Source of the DNA: Leucobacter tenebrionis
GTDB taxonomy: Bacteria; Actinomycetota; Actinomycetes; Actinomycetales; Microbacteriaceae
Length of the DNA: 64,000 nt
Assembly: GCF_019884725.1 (NCBI RefSeq)
Contig: NZ_CP082322.1
Span: 2,356,001-2,420,000 of the forward strand
Direction of reading: 5' to 3'
Below, one piece after another: positions 1 through 8,053 of the stretch (positions are counted from its first letter, which is position 1; every line of letters begins with the position of its first letter). Below the pieces are notes generated by a model. The model was given only the letters and a program-made list of their open reading frames with translations. It was not told the DNA's origin and ran no database searches. The position numbers were made by a program, and so were the translations under genes.

Positions 1-2
1 GC

Positions 3-836
3 TACCAGAACGTGTTCGCCTCGCACGACCAGATCGCGACGATGATCGCCGATCCGCGCGTGCAGGGCGTCTCGCTCACCGGCTCGGAGCGGGCTGGCGC
101 GATCATCGGGGCGCAGGCCGGCCAGCACCTGAAGAAGTGCGTGCTCGAGCTCGGTGGCATCGACCCGATGGTGGTGCTCGACAGCGACGACGTCGCGGCG
201 ACCGCGGCCGAGGCCTGGAACTTCCGCGTCTACAACGGCGGCCAGGTCTGCAACTCGAACAAGCGCCTCATCGTGATGGACGACATCTACGACGAGTTCG
301 TGGCCGAGCTCAAGAAGCTCGCTTCGGGCCTCACCCCGGGCGACCAGCTGAACCTCGCCGAGGGCGAGTTCGCCCCGCTCTCGACCCGCGCAGCCGCCGA
401 GACGGTGCACGCGCAGGTGCAGCGCGCCGTCGAGGAGGGCGCGACCCTTGAAGCCGGCGGTGTGCTCTCCGAGGGTCCGGCGGCCTACTACTCGCCGGCC
501 GTGCTGACCGGTGTGCCCCGCGACTCCGAGTCGTACCGCGAGGAGATCTTCGGCCCGGTCGCGACGGTGTACCGCGTGTCGAGCGACGAGGAGGCACTCG
601 AGCTCGCGAACGACTGCGCGCTCGGCCTCGGCGGCTCGGTGTTCTCGACCGATGAGGCCCGCGCGGCACGCGTCGCCTCGCGGCTCGAGGTCGGCATGTC
701 GCACGTCAACACCATCGCGGCCGAGGCGGCCGAGATCCCGTTCGGCGGCGTGAAGCGCTCGGGCTTCGGCCGAGAGATGGGCCCGCTCGGCATCGGCGAG
801 TTCGCGAACAAGCGCCTGTACTTCGTCGCGGCATAG
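3..836 (+). CDS. NAD(P)-dependent aldehyde dehydrogenase, probably succinate-semialdehyde type (5' end missing)
   Basis: The reading frame is already open at the window edge, so the N-terminal cofactor-binding part lies upstream; about 277 C-terminal codons are present. The catalytic-domain signatures are visible: the glutamate motif LELGG and, about 35 residues later, the nucleophilic cysteine in GGQVCNSNKR. The C-terminal PFGGVKRSGFGRE block is typical of aldehyde dehydrogenases. The sequence resembles succinate-semialdehyde dehydrogenases (GabD/Sad), which oxidise the aldehyde to succinate in GABA degradation, but the substrate cannot be fixed from this fragment. A 28-bp perfect hairpin follows the stop codon. 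Family is certain; substrate is inference. Confidence 0.9.
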   Translation, partial: YQNVFASHDQIATMIADPRVQGVSLTGSERAGAIIGAQAGQHLKKCVLELGGIDPMVVLDSDDVAATAAEAWNFRVYNGGQVCNSNKRLIVMDDIYDEFVAELKKLASGLTPGDQLNLAEGEFAPLSTRAAAETVHAQVQRAVEEGATLEAGGVLSEGPAAYYSPAVLTGVPRDSESYREEIFGPVATVYRVSSDEEALELANDCALGLGGSVFSTDEARAARVASRLEVGMSHVNTIAAEAAEIPFGGVKRSGFGREMGPLGIGEFANKRLYFVAA

Positions 837-854
837 CGCGCCGCGTTCCTGAGC

Positions 855-915
855 GTCGATATGACGCGTGTGGCCCCTCCTCGGGAAGAGGAGGGGCCAC
901 ACGCGTCATATCGAC
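855..915. terminator. 61-base perfect hairpin between convergent genes
   Basis: Arms 855-882 and 888-915 are perfect 28-bp reverse complements around the 5-base loop GGGAA. It sits between the aldehyde dehydrogenase (+) and the CU044_5270-type gene (-), so a two-way terminator is the simplest reading. There is no T-run on either side, and the stem is much longer than an ordinary intrinsic terminator. It may belong to the group of long intergenic palindromes found across this window. Confidence 0.7.
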
Positions 916-967
916 GGCGCATCGAGCGGGGTCGGTACCCCCCTCTTCGTCGTGCGGCGGCGCAGGG

Positions 968-2038
968 TCACGGCGCGTCGTCGACCACTCGCGTCTCGAT
1001 CGCCGTGCTGCTCGTCACCTCGTTCGCGCCGAAGCCGAACACGGCGACCCCCGTCAGCATCCGTTCCCCGATCACGAGGCCCGTCTCGGGGTCCACAATG
1101 ATCTCCATCCGCTCGTCGTTCCGCAGAGCCTCGGTGCGTCCGAACGCCACACCCTCCATGCCGTCGAGGTTCGGAACCCCGGCCGTGCTCGTGACTCCGG
1201 GTACGAGGGCGAGCGCTTCGAGCAGCGCAGCTCGCTGGGCGGCCGGGATCAGACCCGTGCGCAGTAGGCCGGCGATCCGATCGAAGTTATCCTCGGCGCG
1301 CGACGCCGACGCGTCGGCGTATTGGCCGTCGATCCAGGCGTAGGCGGCTTCGCCGCTCTCAGTGGGGATATCGCCGAGGTCGACGCCGATCCAGCCCTCT
1401 TCGAGACCGGGGTCGGCAGCGGGATCCGTGCCCGGCGGCAGATCACCGAGTCCGTGGTAGAAGGCACCATGGGGTGCGGTGAGGTGCTCGACGTGTTCGC
1501 CGGATCCGGGTTCCGCAGTGACCGCTTCTCCTGCCCCCCAGTCGCGTACGAGCACCCATTCGTCGCTCGGATCTGCGGGCATGTACACGTCGATCCTCTG
1601 CTCGTTCGGCTGGTATTCCGCGGTTGCGGGATCCGCCTCGTCGCCTGCGATCACCCCCCAGTCGGCCCGAGTGCTCGCCAGCAGGTACTGGCCCGGAGCC
1701 GGCACCGCGTCCTCGAATGCGACCGTCGTGCCCGCGATCTCCCGCAGCAGCTCGCTCGCGCGGGCGGACTCGACCGCCAGCGCGACGTTGCCGCCGACCA
1801 GTGTGAGCGCGAGGGCCCCGCCGACGGCGCCGAGGCTCCAGCCGACCCGGTGGCCCACCCGCTTGCGGTTGCCGACGTGGGACGCGGCGGGCACGGGATC
1901 CGCGATCCGCACCTCCTGCTCCTGCGGGGCCACCTCGCGCATCGCCCGGTCGAGGCGGGCGAACGCCGGCGCCAGCTGCGCGGGCGTCGGCTCGGTCACT
2001 TCTGCGCGCAGGGACTGCAGCGCGGTGTAGTCACTCAT
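968..2038 (-). CDS. CU044_5270-type membrane protein, putative anti-sigma partner
   Basis: A 356-residue protein with a cytoplasmic N-terminal region of about 75 residues, one membrane segment (around residues 76-100, VGWSLGAVGGALALTLVGG) and a long outside domain. The start overlaps the end of the upstream ECF sigma gene by 8 bases, so the two are translationally coupled. Proteins of this architecture are regularly encoded next to ECF sigma factors in actinobacteria and are thought to sequester them, but no classical zinc anti-sigma motif is visible here. The anti-sigma role is inferred from position and topology. What signal the outside domain senses is unknown. Confidence 0.75.
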   Translation of the reverse strand: MSDYTALQSLRAEVTEPTPAQLAPAFARLDRAMREVAPQEQEVRIADPVPAASHVGNRKRVGHRVGWSLGAVGGALALTLVGGNVALAVESARASELLREIAGTTVAFEDAVPAPGQYLLASTRADWGVIAGDEADPATAEYQPNEQRIDVYMPADPSDEWVLVRDWGAGEAVTAEPGSGEHVEHLTAPHGAFYHGLGDLPPGTDPAADPGLEEGWIGVDLGDIPTESGEAAYAWIDGQYADASASRAEDNFDRIAGLLRTGLIPAAQRAALLEALALVPGVTSTAGVPNLDGMEGVAFGRTEALRNDERMEIIVDPETGLVIGERMLTGVAVFGFGANEVTSSTAIETRVVDDAP

Positions 2039-2597
2039 GGACGGTCTCCTTCAACTCGGTGACGGTTGGCGGGGCGTCGCGCAGCACGCGGCGCGCCCGA
2101 TTGAGTCGTGAGCGCACCGTGCCGACGGGGATCTCCATCGCCTCCGCGATCTGCTCGTAGCTCAAGCCCTCCCAGGCGAAGAGCAGCAGGCAGTCGCGGT
2201 CCGCCATCGAGAGCCGCCGCAGTTCGCGGGCGACGCGGCGCACCTCCAGGCGCGTCTCGGCGATCTCGGCGAGTTCGTCGGCGATGCTCTGGATCGGCGC
2301 CTCCGCCGCGGCCCGCTCAGCGGATCTGAGCGTGCGAGCCTCGGCGATGCGGTGGCGGTGGATCAGATTCGTGGCGATCCCGAGCAGCCACGGTCTCGCG
2401 TCCTCCCGTTCGAGATCGAAGCGGCCGCGCCGCTCGAACGCGATGAGGAAGGTTTCGCTCGTGACGTCGTCGGCGACGCTGCTTCCGGTTCGGCGCGCGA
2501 CATAGCGGTGCAGGGCCGCGGCGTGACGATGGAAGAGTTCCCCGAAGACGGCGGGCTCCGCGAGTGATCGTGCGATCAGGATGGAATCTGTGCTCAC
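2031..2597 (-). CDS. ECF-family RNA polymerase sigma factor
   Basis: Region 2 (FGELFHRHAAALHRYVARR through RPWLLGIATNLI) and region 4 (LSYEQIAEAMEIPVGTVRSR, a helix-turn-helix that reads the -35 element) are both clear and are separated by a typical linker. The GTG at 2597 gives a 188-residue protein with the usual short lead before region 2; another GTG at 2633 would add 12 residues. The gene precedes and overlaps the membrane-anchored CU044_5270-type gene, the usual sigma/anti-sigma order. Its target promoters cannot be read from the window. Confidence 0.9.
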   Translation of the reverse strand: MSTDSILIARSLAEPAVFGELFHRHAAALHRYVARRTGSSVADDVTSETFLIAFERRGRFDLEREDARPWLLGIATNLIHRHRIAEARTLRSAERAAAEAPIQSIADELAEIAETRLEVRRVARELRRLSMADRDCLLLFAWEGLSYEQIAEAMEIPVGTVRSRLNRARRVLRDAPPTVTELKETVHE

Positions 2598-2712
2598 ATA
2601 GGGGTATTCCCCGGGCGGAGCGGAAAAGTTCACGATTCACGCCGGCAGCGCTCCGTCGAGCAACCGCGCCCGGTCGAATCCGGAGTCGGGTAGGAGCGGT
2701 GATACGCCGGGC

Positions 2713-3357
2713 TCACGCCTCGGGCGAGTCGTCCATGGTGCCGGTCTCGGGGCTGCCGGCCTCGGGCGCGTAGCGCAGCAGCACCGCCCCGGCGCTCCCC
2801 GAGACCGGCGGCTCGATGAGGCGCAGGTTCGTGGGTGCCGCCCCGTCTGGGAAGACCCTGCTGCCCTCGCCGAGCACGATCGGGTAGACCCAGAGCTTCA
2901 GCTCGTCGAAGAGGCGCTCGGCGACGAGCGTCTGCACGAGGTCGATGCTGCCGATGACGTGCACCTCGTCGTGCCGCTCGCGCAGGCGCGCCAGCTCGCC
3001 AGGAAGGTCGTCTCCCACGCGCGTGCTGCCCGGCCAGCCGAGCGGGAAGTCGCGGTTGCGCGTGGCGACGTACTTGGGCAGCGCGTTCAGCACGCGGCCG
3101 ACCTCGCTGTCGCCGTGCTGCGGCCAGTATTCCGCGAAGATGTCGTAGGTGCGGCGGCCCAGCAGCAGCGCGTCCATGCGGTGCATGCCGTCCATGACGG
3201 ATCGGCCGACCATGTCGTCGGGGTGCGGCGCCTGCCAGCCGCCGAAGCGGAAACCCCCGGCGGGATCCTCGTCGGGCGCGCCCGGGGCCTGGGCGACCCC
3301 GTCGAGCGTGGTGAACAGGTCGATCACGATGCGACCCGCTGCTGCGTTCTCGGTCAT
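2713..3357 (-). CDS. RibD C-terminal / dihydrofolate reductase-like family protein
   Basis: 214 residues with the fold signatures of the RibD C-terminal (DHFR-like) family: an N-terminal IDLFTTLDGVAQ strand-loop, LLLGRRTYDIF, and the C-terminal YPIVLGEGSRVF segment. Members bind NADPH, but stand-alone copies such as this one usually have no known substrate and should not be read as folate enzymes. It follows the VOC-family gene on the same strand with a 31-base gap, so the two are probably co-transcribed. Confidence 0.85.
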   Translation of the reverse strand: MTENAAAGRIVIDLFTTLDGVAQAPGAPDEDPAGGFRFGGWQAPHPDDMVGRSVMDGMHRMDALLLGRRTYDIFAEYWPQHGDSEVGRVLNALPKYVATRNRDFPLGWPGSTRVGDDLPGELARLRERHDEVHVIGSIDLVQTLVAERLFDELKLWVYPIVLGEGSRVFPDGAAPTNLRLIEPPVSGSAGAVLLRYAPEAGSPETGTMDDSPEA

Positions 3358-3388
3358 GATGGCTCGAACCGGTCGTCTATGGGCGGTC

Positions 3389-3841
3389 TCAGATTCCGGG
3401 CACCGAATCCGGGCCCGCGCCGTGCTCCTCGGTGTACGCCTCGGGGCCCTGCTCGGCGGCCTGCGGCTCCATGTAGGTGAACTCGATGATGTTGCCGTCG
3501 GGGTCCTGCATGCTGCGCTGGTACATGAAGCCGTAGTCCTGCGGCTCGCGGTTCTCGGTGCCGCCGGCGGCGAGGCCGGCCTCGACTGTCGAGTCGACGT
3601 GCTCGCGGGAGTCGCGGGTGAATGCGACGATCGCCTGCGCGCTCTCGCGCGGATCGGCGATCGGCTTGTCGGTGAACTGCGCGAAGTGCTCGTGGGTCAG
3701 CACCATGAAGAACGTGTTCTCGTCCCAGACGACGCAGGCGGCGTTCTCGTCGGTGAACAGCGGATTGATGTCGCAGCCCAGCGCCGTGTAGAAGGCCTTG
3801 CTGCGTTCGAGGTCGGTGGTGGTGAGGTTGACGAAGATCAC
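3389..3841 (-). CDS. VOC (glyoxalase/bleomycin-resistance fold) family protein
   Basis: A GTG at 3841 preceded by AAGGGAG at ribosome-binding distance gives a 150-residue protein; longer upstream reading frames lack a binding site. The N-terminus (IFVNLTTTDLERSKAFYTAL) and the DPDGNIIEF block near residue 120 are hallmarks of the vicinal-oxygen-chelate fold. This subfamily is common in bacteria and mostly uncharacterised. It precedes the RibD-like gene and diverges from the marR-MFS pair. Confidence 0.85.
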   Translation of the reverse strand: MIFVNLTTTDLERSKAFYTALGCDINPLFTDENAACVVWDENTFFMVLTHEHFAQFTDKPIADPRESAQAIVAFTRDSREHVDSTVEAGLAAGGTENREPQDYGFMYQRSMQDPDGNIIEFTYMEPQAAEQGPEAYTEEHGAGPDSVPGI

Positions 3842-3998
3842 GTGAGGCTCCCTTGGCTCGCTCGTCGGATGACTCAAGCTTGCAAAAAACTCGCGAGCTT
3901 GTCGAGGGCAAGCGGCGAGATTCGTTCGGCGCCGGCCTCGGAGCCCCGCCACGGGACCCTGGGATCGCCTGGAGCGGGGCGCCATTGTAGGCCTCCGG

Positions 3999-4043
3999 CC
4001 CCGTTGTAGACCTCTCGCACCGCGCGAGAGGTCTACAACGGGG
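3999..4043. repeat. Long perfect hairpin between divergent genes
   Basis: Arms 3999-4018 and 4024-4043 (CCCCGTTGTAGACCTCTCGC and its reverse complement) are perfect over 20 bp with a 5-base loop, and weaker pairing extends to roughly 3986-4056. It lies in the 355-base gap between the VOC gene (start 3841, -) and marR (start 4197, +), upstream of both, so it is not positioned as a terminator. The GACCTCTCGC core also occurs in the hairpin at 7242-7295. Apart from this element and the marR operator I see nothing else in the gap. Confidence 0.75.
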
Positions 4044-4164
4044 CGAGGAGTCTACGCCGGCGCTGTGGGCGAACGCCGCGATCGTCGTGCTGCTCACCCC
4101 GCTCGCGCCGATGCTCGCGGGATGAAAGGGGGCGTCCTGCCCCGTCTCGTCGTCACATCATCGT

Positions 4165-4191
4165 CATTTGCATAGCTCTGCTATGCAAATG
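4165..4191. promoter_or_regulatory. MarR operator
   Basis: A perfect dyad: CATTTGCATAG (4165-4175), a 5-base centre CTCTG, and CTATGCAAATG (4181-4191). It ends 5 bases before the first ATG of the adjacent marR gene, the usual place for an autoregulatory MarR site. The assignment is by position and symmetry. Confidence 0.8.
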
Positions 4192-4196
4192 GGTGT

Positions 4197-4670
4197 ATGA
4201 TTGTTTTTGTGGTTGAAGATAACGCTCAGAATGCATCGAATCTTGATGCTCTTGCGCTTGAGCTGACCCGTATCAGCGGTCGGTTCTCCCGCATCGCGGG
4301 CCGCACCGCGGGCGTGGGCTACTCGCTCGTCGCCTGGCGCGTGCTCGCCGAACTCGAGCAGTCGGGTTCGGCGCGCGTGAGCGAACTCGCCCAGCAGCAG
4401 CGGGTCGCGCAGCCCTCCATGACCGGACTCGTGCAGCGCCTCGAGCACGAGGGCTGGGTCGACCGGCACCCCGATCCCGATGACGGCCGCGCCACCCGCG
4501 TGGGCATCACCGAGGCGGGCCGTGCGGCTCTCGACGAGTACCGCGGCATCGCCGCCGATCGCGTGCGGCCGCATCTCGGCGAACTCTCCGACTTCGACCG
4601 GGCGACGCTCGCGCGCGCGGTCGAGCTGCTGCAGCAGCTGAGCGAGCGGATCGAGGATCCGCGAGCCTGA
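4197..4670 (+). CDS. MarR-family transcriptional regulator
   Basis: 157 residues with a winged helix-turn-helix: VSELAQQQRVAQPSMTGLVQRLEHEGWVDR is recognition helix and turn, followed by the wing DPDDGRATRVGITEAG. The gene heads the MFS transporter gene on the same strand and probably controls it together with itself. The start is uncertain: the ATG at 4197 has no ribosome-binding site and nearly abuts the operator, which would suggest a leaderless message; a GTG at 4209 is the in-frame alternative. Confidence 0.88.
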   Translation: MIVFVVEDNAQNASNLDALALELTRISGRFSRIAGRTAGVGYSLVAWRVLAELEQSGSARVSELAQQQRVAQPSMTGLVQRLEHEGWVDRHPDPDDGRATRVGITEAGRAALDEYRGIAADRVRPHLGELSDFDRATLARAVELLQQLSERIEDPRA

Positions 4671-4778
4671 TCCACGGCCGCCCGCCCGGCGCGCGCGGCA
4701 CCCACACCGAACACCAACGACCGAGGAGTCATCACGTCCACCGTCACAGAATCCCGCTCCGACACCGGGTCGATCCGC

Positions 4779-6104
4779 GTGCCGCACGGCGCATCGCAGG
4801 CGAGCACCGCCCGCGCCGCAGCCGAGCCGCCCCGCAAGGCTTCGATCCTGCGTCAGCCCACCGCCGTGTGGGCGATCGCATTCGCCTGCGCCATCTCGTT
4901 CATGGGGATCGGCCTCGTCGATCCGATCCTGCCGGCCATCAGCCATGAGCTCGGCGCGACCGCCAGCCAGACCATGCTGCTCTTCACGAGCTACCTCTTC
5001 ATCACGGGCATCGCGATGTTCTTCACGAGCTGGGTCTCCGGGCTCATCGGCGTCCGCTGGACGCTCGTGGCGGGCCTCGTGCTGATCGTGCTCTTCGCCG
5101 CCCTCGCCGGTGCATCCGGCACCGTCGGCGAGATCATCGGCTTCCGCGCCGGCTGGGGGCTCGGCAACGCGCTCTTCATCTCGACCGCGCTGGCCGCGAT
5201 CGTGGGCGCAGCCTCAGGAGGCTCGCGCCAGGCGATCGTGCTCTACGAGGCCGCGCTCGGCGTGGGCATGGCGATCGGACCGCTCGTCGGCGGCGCGCTC
5301 GGTTCCATCTCGTGGCGCGGCCCGTTCTTCGGCACCGCGGTGCTCATGGCCGTCGCGCTGCTCGCGATCCTCGTCCTGCTGCGCGCCCCCAAGCAGACCG
5401 CTGAGGAGCGCAAGGCCGCCCGCGCTCAGCGCCCCTCGCTCGTGGCGGGATTCAAGGCGCTCGGCAACCCCGCGCTGCTCGCGCTCAGCGCCGTCGCGTT
5501 CTTCTACAACTTCGGCTTCTTCGTGCTGCTCGCCTACAGCCCGTACCCCATGGAGGCCGCGGCGAAGGCCGCAGGTATGCATGAGTTCGGCGCCCACGAA
5601 CTCGGCCTCGTATTCTTCGGCTGGGGCCTCGCGCTCGCGATCACCTCGGTGCTCGTGGCGCCCGTGCTGACCCGTCGCTTCGGATTGCGGCCCGTGCTCT
5701 TCACCATGCTCGGCGGGCTCACGATCTGCCTGGTGCTGCTCGGCGTCTTCGTGAACTCCCTGCCCGGCCTCATCGCGGTCGTCGTCGTGAGCGGTCTGCT
5801 GCTCGGTGTGATGAACACCGCCCTCACCGAGGCCGTCATGGAGGCGACCGACCTGCCGCGCAACGTGGCATCGTCGACCTACTCGGCGGTGCGGTTCATC
5901 GGCGGAGCGATCGCCCCCGCCATCGCCGGCCCCATCGCCGCGGCGCTCGGCGCCCCGGCCCCGTACTGGGTGGGAGCCGCCTCGCTCGTCGTCTCGATCA
6001 TCGTGCTCGCGAGCGTCGGCCACCTGCTGCACCGCGTCGGCGCGACGCCGCACGAGACCGCGGTGGGCGAGGCCGAGGCGATCGCCACGGGCGACGCCGC
6101 ATAG
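4779..6104 (+). CDS. MFS (DHA1-like) efflux transporter
   Basis: About 440 residues with twelve predicted membrane segments. The first segment ends GIGLVDPILPAIS, the pattern of drug/H+ antiporters of the Bcr/EmrD group, and long hydrophobic runs continue to LVVSIIVLASVGHLL near the C-terminus. It lies downstream of a MarR gene, a common layout for inducible efflux. The start is doubtful: the GTG at 4779 has no good ribosome-binding site, while GAGGAG at 4723-4728 precedes in-frame ATC ACG TCC at 4731, which looks like a start in which ATG has become ATC. Substrate is unknown. Confidence 0.88.
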   Translation: MPHGASQASTARAAAEPPRKASILRQPTAVWAIAFACAISFMGIGLVDPILPAISHELGATASQTMLLFTSYLFITGIAMFFTSWVSGLIGVRWTLVAGLVLIVLFAALAGASGTVGEIIGFRAGWGLGNALFISTALAAIVGAASGGSRQAIVLYEAALGVGMAIGPLVGGALGSISWRGPFFGTAVLMAVALLAILVLLRAPKQTAEERKAARAQRPSLVAGFKALGNPALLALSAVAFFYNFGFFVLLAYSPYPMEAAAKAAGMHEFGAHELGLVFFGWGLALAITSVLVAPVLTRRFGLRPVLFTMLGGLTICLVLLGVFVNSLPGLIAVVVVSGLLLGVMNTALTEAVMEATDLPRNVASSTYSAVRFIGGAIAPAIAGPIAAALGAPAPYWVGAASLVVSIIVLASVGHLLHRVGATPHETAVGEAEAIATGDAA

Positions 6105-6114
6105 GTCCGGCGCC

Positions 6115-6185
6115 CAGTGAGGAGATCCTGCTTCAGGCGGGTGTTCCGCCGCGGAACACCCGCCTGAAGCAGGATCTCCTCACTG
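6115..6185. repeat. Class II palindrome, copy 1 (71 bases)
   Basis: Arms 6115-6149 and 6151-6185 are perfect 35-bp reverse complements separated by a single C. The ends read CAGTGAGGAGATCC and GGATCTCCTCACTG. A second copy with the same ends and centre but a changed stem is at 41286-41356. It lies between two genes on the + strand (MFS and Dyp peroxidase), where a terminator role would also be possible, but no T-run follows. Confidence 0.85.
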
Positions 6186-6246
6186 AGTCCGGGTCGGTCC
6201 AAGATCGGCCCGCTACGCCGGGGCTGTGCGCTGCTAGCGTTGGCGC

Positions 6247-7200
6247 ATGGAGCAGTCCGACTACAACACTCAGAACATCGAGGGCCCTCTGACTCCCCAC
6301 GCCGTGTTCCTGGTGGTGAGGATCGTGGACGACCACGGGGACGGCGAGCAGAGCTTCGCGACGGTGCGGGAGACGCTCGGAGGTCTCGAGGATCTGGTCA
6401 AGACCGTGGGATTCCGAGGGCCGCGCATGCGACTCTCCTGCACGGTGGGCATCGGCGATCGGGTGTGGGATCGCCTGCTCGGGCCGCAGAAGCCCGCCGA
6501 ACTGCACCCGTTCCGCGCGGTGCAGGGGGCGAAGCACACGGCGGTGTCGACGCCGGGCGATCTGCTCTTCCATATCCGGGCCGAGCGCGAGGACCTGGTC
6601 TACGAGCTCGAAAGGCTGCTGCTGCAGGGGCTCGGATCAGCCGTCGAGACGGTTGATGAGGTCTCGGGGTTCCGATACTTCGACGCGCGCGACCTGCTCG
6701 GCTTCGTCGACGGCACGGCGAATCCGATCGGCCCCGACCTCCCCGAGTCGGCGCTCGTGGGAGACGAGGATCCCGGCTTCGCCGGTGGCAGCTACGTCGT
6801 CGTGCAGAAGTATCTGCATGACCTCGAGGCGTGGCAGGGGCTGACGACGGAGCAACAGGAGGCCGTCATGGGGCGCACGAAGGCCGACAACCTCGAGCTC
6901 GACGACGCTCCGGCGGACGCGCAGAAGGCGCACAAGACGCTCGCGACGATCGAGGATGCTCAGGGCGAGCACGACATCGTGCGCGACAACATGCCCTTCG
7001 CGCGGCCGGGCAGCGGCGAGCACGGCACCTACTTCATCGGCTACTCGCGCCACCTCTGGGTGATCGAGCGGATGCTCGAGCGCATGTTCATCGGGGATCC
7101 GCCGGGGATGCACGACCGCCTGCTCGACTTCTCCACGCCCGTCACCGGCAGCGCATACTTCGTGCCGACCCCCGAGATGCTCGCGAGTCTCGCCGACTGA
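6247..7200 (+). CDS. Dyp-type (dye-decolourising) haem peroxidase
   Basis: 317 residues, close to the length of the YfeX-like bacterial Dyp peroxidases. The family signature GFVDGTANP carries the distal aspartate; AHKTL supplies the likely proximal haem-ligand histidine, and VRDNMPF the conserved arginine. There is no Tat or Sec signal, so the enzyme is likely cytoplasmic. The ferredoxin-like repeat is visible in both halves. The physiological substrate is not known; oxidative-stress or haem-related roles are described for relatives. The gene stands alone, flanked by hairpins on both sides. Confidence 0.93.
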   Translation: MEQSDYNTQNIEGPLTPHAVFLVVRIVDDHGDGEQSFATVRETLGGLEDLVKTVGFRGPRMRLSCTVGIGDRVWDRLLGPQKPAELHPFRAVQGAKHTAVSTPGDLLFHIRAEREDLVYELERLLLQGLGSAVETVDEVSGFRYFDARDLLGFVDGTANPIGPDLPESALVGDEDPGFAGGSYVVVQKYLHDLEAWQGLTTEQQEAVMGRTKADNLELDDAPADAQKAHKTLATIEDAQGEHDIVRDNMPFARPGSGEHGTYFIGYSRHLWVIERMLERMFIGDPPGMHDRLLDFSTPVTGSAYFVPTPEMLASLAD

Positions 7201-7241
7201 GCGCACGCGGTTCACGCTCGGCCTCCGGTGCCCGGCCTCGT

Positions 7242-7295
7242 GAGAGGTCGAAAAGGGCGCGGGAATCCGGAGGCGAGAGCCTTTATCGACCTCTC
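7242..7295. terminator. Hairpin between convergent genes
   Basis: GAGAGGTCGAAAAGG (7242-7256) pairs with CCTTTATCGACCTCTC (7280-7295) with one bulge, around a GC-rich centre. It lies between the Dyp peroxidase (+) and the FMN reductase (-), so a bidirectional terminator is plausible. Its outer arm resembles the core of the hairpin at 3999-4043. Confidence 0.6.
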
Positions 7296-7320
7296 GCGCT
7301 ACTCGGAGCGCATCCCCGGC

Positions 7321-8007
7321 TCAGCGCCCGCCGGTCGCCAGCCGCATGAGGTCGCTCTCGAGGTCGATGCCGACCTCGGTGCCGCCGGCGCTGCCGAAGG
7401 AGTGCTGGTATCCGGCCCAGGCCTCGCCGCGCACCGCATCGCGGAAACCGCCCGAGATCAGCGCAAGCAGCTCGGTCGCAGCGCGCTCGACCCGCTTGCC
7501 GAGATCGCCGCTGTTCCAGTCCTCGGGTGCGGCGAACAGGGAGGTGGGCACCGTCACGGTGCGCAGGTACGCGAACAGGCCGCGCAGCTGGTCGTCGATC
7601 ACGAGCGCGTGCCGCGAGCTGCCCGCGGTCGCGGCGAGCACGACGGGGGTGCCGATGAGCAGGTCGTTGTCGAGCACCTGGAAGAACGAGGTGAACAGGC
7701 CGCTCGGCCCGGCCTTGTAGACCGGCGTCGAGACGACGAGCGCGTCGGCGTCGCGCAGGGTGTCGCTCGCCTCCTGCAGCGCCGCGGATACGTGCTGGGA
7801 GACCAGCGCGGTGGTGATGTCCTGCGCGAGCGACCGCAGGTCGATGAATCGGATCTGCAGGGAGACCTCGTTCTGCTTCGCCAGCGCGGCCGCCTTGTCG
7901 GCGATCCTGCTTGCGAGCATCGAGGTGGTGGAAGGGTCGCTCGTGCCGGCGCTCACGACCGCGAGGGTGCGGGTGCGCGGTTGTGCGGTGTTGGGGGTCT
8001 GGAGCAT
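7321..8007 (-). CDS. NADPH-dependent FMN reductase, CE1759-type
   Basis: 228 residues of the flavodoxin-like FMN reductase family; LAVVSAGTSDPSTTSML is the FMN phosphate loop and VVSTPVYKAGPSGLFTSFF the conserved active-site region seen in SsuE-type reductases. It starts at ATG 8007 behind GGAGGAA. It lies in one operon with a MarR regulator and a luciferase-like monooxygenase; this monooxygenase/reductase pairing is the recognised CE1758/CE1759 duo of actinobacteria, where the reductase presumably supplies reduced FMN. Confidence 0.88.
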   Translation of the reverse strand: MLQTPNTAQPRTRTLAVVSAGTSDPSTTSMLASRIADKAAALAKQNEVSLQIRFIDLRSLAQDITTALVSQHVSAALQEASDTLRDADALVVSTPVYKAGPSGLFTSFFQVLDNDLLIGTPVVLAATAGSSRHALVIDDQLRGLFAYLRTVTVPTSLFAAPEDWNSGDLGKRVERAATELLALISGGFRDAVRGEAWAGYQHSFGSAGGTEVGIDLESDLMRLATGGR

Positions 8008-8053
8008 GGGTTCCTCCGGTGAGGGTGGCTGGATGTGAGTAGTAGCAGTGGGG

